NCBI GenBank assembly: GCA_025929455.1
Contig: JAICMB010000134.1
Span: forward strand, 1 to 8,014
Direction of reading: 5' to 3'
DNA from: Bryobacteraceae bacterium
GTDB taxonomy: Bacteria > Acidobacteriota > Terriglobia > Bryobacterales > Bryobacteraceae
DNA: 8,014 nt
The notes under the pieces are model-generated. The model was not told the DNA's origin and did not search any database. It saw only the letters and a program-made list of their open reading frames with translations. This document shows positions 1-5,774 of this stretch, one piece after another. The first letter of the stretch is position 1, and the number at the start of each line of letters is the position of its first letter. The translations under genes and the position numbers were made by a program.

Positions 1-40
1 CGCGCGACCATTGACGAGGTCGAAAACCCGATCCCGCTCT

Positions 41-82
41 GGTTGAAAGCCGGCCGCAGGTTGGAAACGCGGTTGGAAACCG
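41..82. repeat. three copies of a 12-base GGTTG(G)AAA unit
   Basis: The units are ggttgaaagccg (41-52), ggttggaaacgc (59-70) and ggttggaaaccg (71-82). The last two are directly adjacent and differ only at the final two bases; the first is a diverged copy separated by six bases. On the opposite strand this reads as repeated TTTCCAACC. Short GC-rich intergenic repeats of this sort occur in many copies in some acidobacterial genomes, but the copy number here cannot be judged from one window. Confidence 0.6.
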
Positions 83-96
83 GCCCACAACGCAGC

Positions 97-161
97 GTAG
101 CCGCAACACGCGGCTACAGGTTTCGGCTGCAACTCGGGCATGGGCAGCCGGCAAGACCGGC
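97..161. repeat. cluster of perfect short inverted repeats (hairpins)
   Basis: Three perfect inverted repeats lie close together. GTAGCCGC (97-104) and GCGGCTAC (110-117) form an 8-bp stem with a 5-base loop. CGGCTGC (124-130) and GCAGCCG (144-150) form a 7-bp stem with a 13-base loop. GCCGG (147-151) and CCGGC (157-161) form a 5-bp stem and compete with the second. A further weak hairpin, GCGGC/GCCGC, lies at 207-222. None is followed by a run of T, so a classical intrinsic terminator is not supported. With the 12-base units just upstream it looks like a structured repetitive intergenic element, or possibly an attenuator-like leader of the BrkB gene. Confidence 0.5.
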
Positions 162-275
162 CGCCCCACTGGAATCTGCGCGCGCTTGGGAGATATTTTG
201 TAATACGCGGCAGCAGAGCCGCAACGCAAAACACGGGGCGAAACAGCGCCCCTCACGGCCACGTCCACAAAACGA

Positions 276-1196
276 TTGCTCAACCTCTGGACGCGGGGCG
301 GGATCTCCTGGCGCGAGCTGATTGTGCGCACCGGCCGCGAAGTCTGGCAGGACGAAGTCTTCGGCCAGGCGGCGCGGCTCGCCTTCTATCATTTCCTCGC
401 GTTGTTCCCTGCGCTCGTGCTGGCGCTCCTCATCATGCGCGAGTTCGGCGCGACGGGTGACCAGTTGCGCCGCACCCTGGAGTCTTCGCTTGAAGGTATT
501 CTGCCGGTGCAGGCTTCGAGCATCGTCACTAAAGCCATCGAACAGCTCTATACACAAGCGCCGCGCGCGAGCCTTGTGGTCGTCATCCTCAGCTCGCTGT
601 GGGCCGCAGGCAACGGTATCTGGGCCGTGATCGTGGGGCTGAATCAAGCTTATGAAGTGGAAGAAGAACGGCCCTGGTGGCAGGTTCTCCTCACCACTGC
701 CGCACTCACGCTCGTCCTCGGCATCATCACGCTCGCCGCCCTGGTACTTATCTTCTATGGGGCTGGCGCTGGACATGCAGATGCGCAGGGACGCCGCTCT
801 ATCGTGTGGAATGCGATCCAGTGGCCGATCTTGATCGTGCTGCTGCTGATCGCGTTTGCCGTGCTATACCGCTTCGCTCCGGATCTGCGCGACCTTCAGT
901 GGCAGTGGAGCACGCCGGGCGCCGTCGTGGGCGTCGCACTATGGATCGGAGCGTCGCTACTGTTCCGGCAATACCTGCTGCATTATCACCAGTATCACGA
1001 CATCTACGGTCCGCTGGCGTCGGTGGCAATTTTGCTGCTGTGGTTTTATCTATCCGGCGCGGCCATTTTGATCGGCGGCGAGCTTAATTCCGAAATCGAA
1101 AACGCGGCCGCGCGAAATGGCCACCCGGAGGCGCGCGCTCCCGGCGAAAAACGCCCCGGCGAAGGCCGCGCCCGTGCGCCCCAGCGCAGTGCGTAA
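276..1196 (+). CDS. YihY/BrkB-family (UPF0761) inner-membrane protein
   Basis: This 306-residue integral membrane protein belongs to the YihY/virulence factor BrkB family, whose exact activity is unsettled; members have been tied to envelope integrity, serum resistance and RNase BN by old misassignment. About six membrane helices are visible at residues 33-54, 98-121, 137-162, 181-200, 213-231 and 245-268. The family's closing signature is clear: YGPLASVAILLLWFYLSG followed by an ILIGGELNSEIE stretch (residues 244-275). The last 30 residues are a basic, proline-rich tail that is probably disordered and cytoplasmic. The start is uncertain. The frame opens after a stop at 201-203, contains no ATG, and its first start codon is the TTG at 276, with no good Shine-Dalgarno; a GTG at 324 is the alternative. 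The next gene follows on the same strand after 56 bases, so the two may be co-transcribed. Family assignment is firm, function is not. Confidence 0.9.
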   Translation: MLNLWTRGGISWRELIVRTGREVWQDEVFGQAARLAFYHFLALFPALVLALLIMREFGATGDQLRRTLESSLEGILPVQASSIVTKAIEQLYTQAPRASLVVVILSSLWAAGNGIWAVIVGLNQAYEVEEERPWWQVLLTTAALTLVLGIITLAALVLIFYGAGAGHADAQGRRSIVWNAIQWPILIVLLLIAFAVLYRFAPDLRDLQWQWSTPGAVVGVALWIGASLLFRQYLLHYHQYHDIYGPLASVAILLLWFYLSGAAILIGGELNSEIENAAARNGHPEARAPGEKRPGEGRARAPQRSA

Positions 1197-1252
1197 CCAT
1201 TCCGCGTCACCGTTTTACGCTTTACGAGTCAAATCGTTGGCAGCACCGCCAC

Positions 1253-2272
1253 ATGATTGACGCCATTAAAGATATCTTCAGCAATGCTGTGTTCGTTGCC
1301 ATCGTAGCTCACGGACTCATTGGCATTTCGCTCGTATGGGACAAAATTTTGTTGCGCAAGCCGCACATGAAGGATGTCGTGAATTACGTTTTCTGGCTCG
1401 GCGCAATGAGCGTGTTCGGCTGCATTCTGGCCTTTTTCGGCATGCACCTGCCGCCGCTCGGCATCATTTTTCTGGCGCTCGGCGCCGGGTTCATTCACCT
1501 GATCGCGAATTACTACTACTACGCAGCCCTCAAATCCGGCGAAGCATCGCAGACTCTCGCGATCATGGGCGGATTTTCCCCACTCGCGACGGTGCTGATC
1601 GGCATCCCGCTGCTGAGTAAATCGCTGGGCGGCACCGGCGTCAAAGTTGGGTTCGCTCTGATGGTGCTCGGCGGCTTTTTTATGTTCTTCTCCGAGAAGA
1701 TCAATGTAAAAAAAATCATCCCGCTGGTGTTGATGTCGTCGGGCCTGTTCGGGTTGACCAACGTGCTACAGAAAGTGGCGTTCAACGCGTCGGACTTCAT
1801 CAGCGCATACGTGTTCTTCACCATCGGCACCTTCGGCGGAGCGCTATTCTTCCTCGTCCGGAAGAAATGGCGCGAAGAAATTTTCACGAACTCAGAGGAA
1901 ACTCCTCCCAGCAGCCGTTTCTGGTATTTCGTCAATCGCTTCGTTTCGGGTGTGGGTTCGTTTCTGATCTTTCTCGCGATCAGCCAAGGCAGTCCGGCCA
2001 TCGTGGACGCGATTTCCGGAATCCGCTACGCCATCATTTTTATAGGCGCATTTCTGGTCACCAAGTATCGCCCGAGATGGCTTTGCGAGGAGTTCCACGG
2101 CTGGACGCTCACTGCGAAAGCGATTGCAACTGGCTTCGTTATCGCCGGACTGATCGTGGTGGGCCTCGCGGGAAAGGGCTCGGGCGGCTCTTCTGCGGGG
2201 CGCCACGAGACATTCCAAGCGGCCGCCGCGCACACGTTCCGATGGCGAGTTCTGGAGGTTACGGTACCCTAA
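1253..2272 (+). CDS. EamA/DMT-superfamily membrane permease
   Basis: This 339-residue protein has ten predicted membrane helices, at about residues 12-28, 45-63, 68-88, 102-121, 130-147, 155-172, 182-202, 229-246, 250-270 and 288-306. That is the layout of two five-helix EamA repeats in the drug/metabolite transporter superfamily, and the length is normal for it. The helix 3-4 region (NYYYYAALKSGEASQTLAI) and the equivalent helix 8-9 region (FLAISQGSPAIVDAISGIRY) fall at matching places in the two halves, as expected from internal duplication. Substrate cannot be read from sequence; the superfamily covers amino acids, nucleotide sugars, nucleosides and other small molecules. Residues 307-339 are a glycine-, serine- and alanine-rich extension outside the membrane core. 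The start ATG lacks an obvious Shine-Dalgarno. An A8 run at 1708-1715 falls between helices 5 and 6. It probably shares a transcript with the BrkB-type gene. Confidence 0.85.
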   Translation: MIDAIKDIFSNAVFVAIVAHGLIGISLVWDKILLRKPHMKDVVNYVFWLGAMSVFGCILAFFGMHLPPLGIIFLALGAGFIHLIANYYYYAALKSGEASQTLAIMGGFSPLATVLIGIPLLSKSLGGTGVKVGFALMVLGGFFMFFSEKINVKKIIPLVLMSSGLFGLTNVLQKVAFNASDFISAYVFFTIGTFGGALFFLVRKKWREEIFTNSEETPPSSRFWYFVNRFVSGVGSFLIFLAISQGSPAIVDAISGIRYAIIFIGAFLVTKYRPRWLCEEFHGWTLTAKAIATGFVIAGLIVVGLAGKGSGGSSAGRHETFQAAAAHTFRWRVLEVTVP

Positions 2273-2286
2273 TGCGGCCTAGGCGC

Positions 2287-2315
2287 TTGTCATCCCGGCC
2301 CGCGGCTTGTAAAGT
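2287..2315 (+). promoter_or_regulatory. candidate sigma-70 promoter for the PEP-CTERM gene
   Basis: A TTGTCA box (2287-2292, five of six matches to TTGACA) is separated by exactly 17 bases from TAAAGT (2310-2315, four of six matches to TATAAT). A start of transcription near 2322 would leave a leader of only about 15 bases before the ATG, which still includes the Shine-Dalgarno. The tight leader makes this uncertain. Confidence 0.3.
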
Positions 2316-2324
2316 CAAACCAGC

Positions 2325-2330
2325 GGAGGA
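2325..2330 (+). promoter_or_regulatory. strong Shine-Dalgarno of the PEP-CTERM gene
   Basis: GGAGGA lies 6 bases before the ATG at 2337. It is the clearest plus-strand ribosome binding site in the window and fixes the start, which is also supported by the signal peptide that follows directly. Confidence 0.8.
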
Positions 2331-2336
2331 TTTGCG

Positions 2337-3020
2337 ATGAAATGTAGACTGTTGGTTAGCGCACTATTGCTGGCGCCCGCGGCTTTTGCGGATCCGATGT
2401 GCGTGCCCGGCACGCTGACCAGCTACATCGCGCTGCAGCCCGGATGTCAGATCGGGCCGATTCTGAATTTCGAAGGGTTCGGGTTTTCAGTCGCGGCGTC
2501 GGCCGGCGGCGCCGTGGCAGGTTCTACCGACGCTATCTTCGTCAATCCGACAGTGACGCCGGGATCGGCGTTCGGCGTTGACATGGACTTCACTGGTTTC
2601 AACGTGACAGCGGGCCAGTCGATTTCGTACCTGCTGACCTACACGATCGACGAGCCCCCGATCATTCGCGGCTATCGAACCAGCTTGTCCGACCCGCCGA
2701 CGGCGCCCGCATTTACGCTGGTCGTGACGGAGCTGTGCCTGGGCGCACCATTCGACGGCGATACGTGTCCGAACCCGGCGATCATACAGGTGCTGTCGGA
2801 TGGCCAGGGCACGAGCGTGCTGCAGGCTGCGAATACTTTTTCGCCGGTCGGCGTGCTCGGCGTCCGCACGACGATTAGGCTCGATGCCAGCCAAGGAGGG
2901 TTCGCGGATATTCTGGGCTACGGTGGCAGCGCCGTCGTACCCGAACCGGCCTCGGCGGCAATAACGGGTGCGGGCCTGCTACTGCTGGCTTCGTTTTGGC
3001 GGCGCCGCGCCGCGCGCTAG
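2337..3020 (+). CDS. secreted PEP-CTERM sorting-domain protein
   Basis: This 227-residue exported protein carries a signal peptide at residues 1-18 (MKCRLLVSALLLAPAAFA, likely cleaved before DPMC) and a C-terminal PEP-CTERM signal: VPEP at 201-204, a short hydrophobic helix at about 206-220, then WRRRAAR. In known systems an exosortase (EpsH/XrtA type) recognises and processes this tail at the inner membrane during export to the surface or exopolysaccharide matrix. The mature body is beta-rich, with low charge and many G, T, S and V residues. It has four cysteines (22, 37, 134, 144) that could form two disulfides. I do not recognise a catalytic domain; such proteins are usually structural or of unknown role. 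A strong Shine-Dalgarno sets the start. The final 42 bases, encoding the sorting helix and the arginines, overlap the 3' end of the convergent kinase gene. No exosortase is present in the window. Confidence 0.88.
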   Translation: MKCRLLVSALLLAPAAFADPMCVPGTLTSYIALQPGCQIGPILNFEGFGFSVAASAGGAVAGSTDAIFVNPTVTPGSAFGVDMDFTGFNVTAGQSISYLLTYTIDEPPIIRGYRTSLSDPPTAPAFTLVVTELCLGAPFDGDTCPNPAIIQVLSDGQGTSVLQAANTFSPVGVLGVRTTIRLDASQGGFADILGYGGSAVVPEPASAAITGAGLLLLASFWRRRAAR

Positions 3021-5558
3021 CTCACGCTCGAAGCGCGCCAGGTTGCTGACGATCTGCGCGCGCTTCGGTCCAGGGTTGGGCTTCAGCAACGCCAGCGCCT
3101 GCCTCTCGCTTGCAATCGCCTGCCCCAAGTCGCCGTTTTCTTCCGATGCGAGCGCGAGCATGTCGAGCAGCCCGGGATCGGAAGAGTGCGTGCTTTCCAC
3201 CGCGTGCTGAGCCAGCTTTATGTCCAACGGTGGGTTGCGAAACTCCCCGAAGGGCGTGCTGAAGACAGCCCATAGATATTCGTACAGATCGAACGGCGAC
3301 GCGCCCGGCTTCTCGACCACCGGGCGTAGATCGGCGAGCAGCGCTTGCGTCACCTGCTTCGACTCCGCCATCTTGCCGCGTTTCGCCAGCACCTCCGCCA
3401 AGGCGTTGCGCGCGCGGTTCTGATAGGACTGATACTGGGCGTTCGGATCCTGTGCGACGAGCGTTTCGAGCATCTGCAAGCTGGCGCGGAGACGCTCCTC
3501 CGCTTGCCCGTAGTCGCCGGATCCTTTAAAGGCCTCGCCGTCGGCAACCGTAAGGGCCGCGTAATCGCCCCGCAGCGTTTCGTTCGCGGGATTCGCCTGG
3601 CGCAGCTTGGAAATCATTTCGAGGGCGCGCCGGATGTGCTGTTCGGCTTCCTTCGGATTCCCGTTCTGGACCAGCATATCGGCCACGTGCCATTCCGCAA
3701 GCGCGGGACGGCGCCTCTGCTGCCAGCGCGCGCCCGGCACTTCCGCCAGTTCCTCGGTCCGCGTGAGCTCCTGGCGATAGCTCGCGAGTGCTCCGCTCAG
3801 GTCGCCCAGTTGCGATTGCGTGAGGCCCAGCCGGTACCACATGCGCGCCAAGCTCTGGCGCAGGTTGGTGTCCTCGGGATGATTGCGAACAGCGGTCTCC
3901 AGTTCATCGCGCAGCTGGAGATATTGCTTCTGCGCGCCTTTTCGGTCGCCGGTGCCGAACGCGATATCGGCCAGCTTCAGTTTCGTCAGCGCAAGGTCAG
4001 TCTCGAAACCGGGCGCCGTCGCCAACTCGAGTGCCTTCTGATAACTCTGTCGAGCCGCGGCCGCATCGCCGAGATTGCTCTCGTACACATTGCCCTGCAG
4101 GTCGCCGATCTTCAGATAGGCATTGATCAGCAGGTTGCGCAGCTTAGGATCGGCGGCGGCATTCGGCGAGAGCGCCTGAATGGTATCGACGATGCGAATC
4201 TGCGCTTTCTGGCGCGCCGAGGTCAGGCCCGATTGCATGGCGGTATCGAGTTCGCTCATGAACCCGACCAGTTCGAGCGTCATCTGCTTCTGTTTACCGG
4301 CGACGGTGGCAAAATGCACCGACACCGCGGTACTGCCGATGAGCGCGGCGGCGATACTGGCGGCGACCAGCACTCCGGCGGTGTGGCGCCGTAGAAATTT
4401 TCCGGTGCGGTAGCGCCAGGTATCTTTGCGAGCGGTAATGGGCGCGCCGCGCAGATGCAGATCGACGTCATGGCTTAGACGTTCTACGGACGGATAGCGC
4501 CGCTGCGGTTCCTTGCGCAGTGCCGTCAAAACGATGACGTCGAGATCGCCGCGCAGCCGCCGCCTCAACCGCTCGGCGCCCCCTGCAGACAAGACCACCG
4601 GCCCGTCCTCAATCTGGGCGGCGCTCGGCGGAGCGGGTTCCACATCGCAGACGGTATGCTCCATCTCGCGTTGCGTTACGCCGCGCAGGCGATACGGAAG
4701 CGCGCCGGTTAACAACTCGTACAGGAGCACGCCCAGCGCATAGATATCGGTCGCAGTGGTGATAGACTCGCCGCGTACCTGCTCCGGACTCGCGTATTGG
4801 GGCGTCATGGGGCGTATGTCCGCCCGCGTGAGCATGGCCGTGCCCGCGAAATTGCCGGGGCCCAGTAGCTTCGCGATTCCGAAGTCCAGCAGCTTCGCGG
4901 TACCGTTGTCCGTGACGAGGATGTTGCCCGGCTTGAGATCGCGGTGCACCACCAGGTTCTGATGCGCATACTGCACCGCGGAACAGACCGTGCGGAACAG
5001 TTGCAGCCGTTCGACTATAGAGAGGCCGTGCGAATCGCAGTAGCGGTCGATGGGAACGCCTTCGACATATTCCATGACCAGGTACGGCAACCCGGCATCG
5101 GTGGTACCCCCGTCGAGGAGGCGCGCGATGTTGGGGTGTTCCAGGCTGGCCAGCACTTCACGTTCGGTACGGAAACGCGCCAGTATTTCGTGCGTGTCCA
5201 TGCCCGGTTTTACGATCTTTACGGCGGCTTTCTTGTGGAATTGCTCGTCGCCGCGCGCCGCCGCATACACCACGGCCATGCCGCCCATCCCAACCCGGTG
5301 CAGCAGCTTCCAGGGGCCCGCGTGCGTGCCTTCGAGCGAATCGGTGTCGATCGGTTTGCGGGTGGCGACCGCCGCCGTCATCGGCGCGGTCATGAAGTTT
5401 TGCGATTGCTCGTACCAGTGCAGCAGGTCGCGCACTTCCGCGATGAGCGATTCGTCCTCTTTACAGGTCGCGAGGAGAAATTCGGAACGCTGTTCGGGCG
5501 GTTGTTCGAGCGCAGATTCGAAAAGGGTCTTTACGTGTGCCCAGCGTTCCGATGTCAT
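2979..5558 (-). CDS. transmembrane Ser/Thr protein kinase with extracytoplasmic TPR domain
   Basis: This 859-residue Hanks-type (PknB-like) kinase phosphorylates Ser/Thr of unknown targets. Residues 1-60 form the short helical region common in acidobacterial kinases (MTSERWAHVK start). The kinase domain spans about 83-370 and is complete: glycine loop VGMGGMAVVY (89-98), catalytic Lys in AAVK (K114), helix-C Glu near E132, HRDLKPGN (205-212, D207 catalytic), DFG (225-227), ASPEQ (256-260) and D271 in the TDIYALG motif. One membrane helix lies at about 394-417, preceded by a very basic stretch, which puts the kinase inside and the rest in the periplasm. Residues 470-840 are helical repeats of TPR type, for example LGDLSGALASYRQEL and NGDLGQAIASERQALALL. 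The ATG at 5558 is chosen over an upstream GTG (5624) because AGAGAGG (5568-5574) sits 9 bases before it and homologs start this way. The C-terminal codons overlap the PEP-CTERM gene. Confidence 0.93.
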   Translation of the reverse strand: MTSERWAHVKTLFESALEQPPEQRSEFLLATCKEDESLIAEVRDLLHWYEQSQNFMTAPMTAAVATRKPIDTDSLEGTHAGPWKLLHRVGMGGMAVVYAAARGDEQFHKKAAVKIVKPGMDTHEILARFRTEREVLASLEHPNIARLLDGGTTDAGLPYLVMEYVEGVPIDRYCDSHGLSIVERLQLFRTVCSAVQYAHQNLVVHRDLKPGNILVTDNGTAKLLDFGIAKLLGPGNFAGTAMLTRADIRPMTPQYASPEQVRGESITTATDIYALGVLLYELLTGALPYRLRGVTQREMEHTVCDVEPAPPSAAQIEDGPVVLSAGGAERLRRRLRGDLDVIVLTALRKEPQRRYPSVERLSHDVDLHLRGAPITARKDTWRYRTGKFLRRHTAGVLVAASIAAALIGSTAVSVHFATVAGKQKQMTLELVGFMSELDTAMQSGLTSARQKAQIRIVDTIQALSPNAAADPKLRNLLINAYLKIGDLQGNVYESNLGDAAAARQSYQKALELATAPGFETDLALTKLKLADIAFGTGDRKGAQKQYLQLRDELETAVRNHPEDTNLRQSLARMWYRLGLTQSQLGDLSGALASYRQELTRTEELAEVPGARWQQRRRPALAEWHVADMLVQNGNPKEAEQHIRRALEMISKLRQANPANETLRGDYAALTVADGEAFKGSGDYGQAEERLRASLQMLETLVAQDPNAQYQSYQNRARNALAEVLAKRGKMAESKQVTQALLADLRPVVEKPGASPFDLYEYLWAVFSTPFGEFRNPPLDIKLAQHAVESTHSSDPGLLDMLALASEENGDLGQAIASERQALALLKPNPGPKRAQIVSNLARFERELARGAAPPKRSQQ

Positions 5559-5567
5559 GCGGCCGTA

Positions 5568-5574
5568 CCTCTCT
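5568..5574 (-). promoter_or_regulatory. Shine-Dalgarno deciding the kinase start
   Basis: On the minus strand this reads AGAGAGG, 9 bases before the ATG at 5558. No such site precedes the in-frame GTG at 5624, so the 22-residue upstream extension is probably untranslated leader. Confidence 0.65.
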
Positions 5575-5616
5575 GTCGAGCCATGTGAGCGGAATAGTGC
5601 GGCCGGCGGTCTTACT

Positions 5617-5633
5617 TCGTGCACCAGGCACGA
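5617..5633 (-). other. small hairpin in the kinase leader
   Basis: TCGTGC (5617-5622) and GCACGA (5628-5633) form a perfect 6-bp stem with a 5-base loop. It lies between the candidate promoter and the start of the kinase gene. There is no T run, so it is not an intrinsic terminator; a regulatory role is possible but unproven. Confidence 0.3.
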
Positions 5634-5706
5634 CTAGCGGAACTGCGCTTTACAGGCACAGAGTTGCGCGACTTTTATCGAGAACGCGCGCGGTCCGATG
5701 GCCTTC

Positions 5707-5733
5707 ATTATACCGTACGTGAGGGGCCGTTAA
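5707..5733 (-). promoter_or_regulatory. candidate promoter of the kinase gene
   Basis: On the minus strand a perfect TATAAT (5712-5707) stands out in GC-rich DNA. A partial -35 match, TTAACG (5733-5728), lies upstream with a spacer of 15 bases, shorter than the usual 17. Transcription would start near 5700 and give a leader of about 140 bases before the ATG at 5558. The gap between the glycosyltransferase and kinase genes is about 216 bases, long enough for an independent promoter. Confidence 0.45.
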
Positions 5734-5774
5734 CGCCGGTTTTAGCGCTGGCGCGGGGGTAAGGAGCGGGATTG

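Larger units (their letters stand above)
1..275. other. left-edge region without a confident gene; possible 3' end of an upstream gene
   Basis: No gene can be called with confidence here. The plus frame starting at base 1 is open to a TGA at 319-321. Its first 18 or so codons (RATIDEVENPIPLWLKAG) have mostly G or C in third position, as expected of a real high-GC gene. After about base 55 the reading runs into short repeats and hairpins and the translation becomes rich in R, Q, P and S, unlike a folded protein. It would also overlap the BrkB gene by 46 bases. A minus frame from an ATG at 141 is likewise open to the left edge for 47 codons but has no Shine-Dalgarno. The likeliest reading is the end of an upstream plus-strand gene whose original stop was lost or lies in the repeats, followed by intergenic DNA. 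Confidence 0.3.

Noticed and set aside
1..141. Minus-strand partial gene starting at ATG 141 and running off the left edge
   Set aside because: It has no ribosome binding site, its first half translates the hairpin and 12-base repeats (repeated FQP), and the plus frame has the better codon pattern. It is kept only as an alternative.
114..776. A 220-codon minus-strand open frame opposite the BrkB-type gene
   Set aside because: The plus strand has clear membrane helices and the family signature; the minus product is charged, low-complexity shadow sequence.
1197..1252. Promoter or terminator between the BrkB-type and EamA-type genes
   Set aside because: The 56-base gap shows no stem-loop with a T run and no spaced -35/-10 pair, so co-transcription is simpler.
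3345..4394. A 349-codon plus-strand open frame antisense to the kinase
   Set aside because: It lies wholly opposite the kinase TPR and membrane region, its product is R-, L-, Q- and H-rich without recognisable motifs, and high third-position GC in the kinase explains the lack of antisense stops.
4944..5588. A 214-codon plus-strand open frame antisense to the kinase domain
   Set aside because: It mirrors the conserved kinase motifs on the minus strand, has no Shine-Dalgarno or family resemblance, and overlaps a certain gene.
5713..5774. Intrinsic terminator after the glycosyltransferase gene
   Set aside because: Only short imperfect pairings (such as GCGC/GCGC and the CGTTAACG palindrome at 5728-5735) are seen, with no stable stem followed by a T run on the minus strand.
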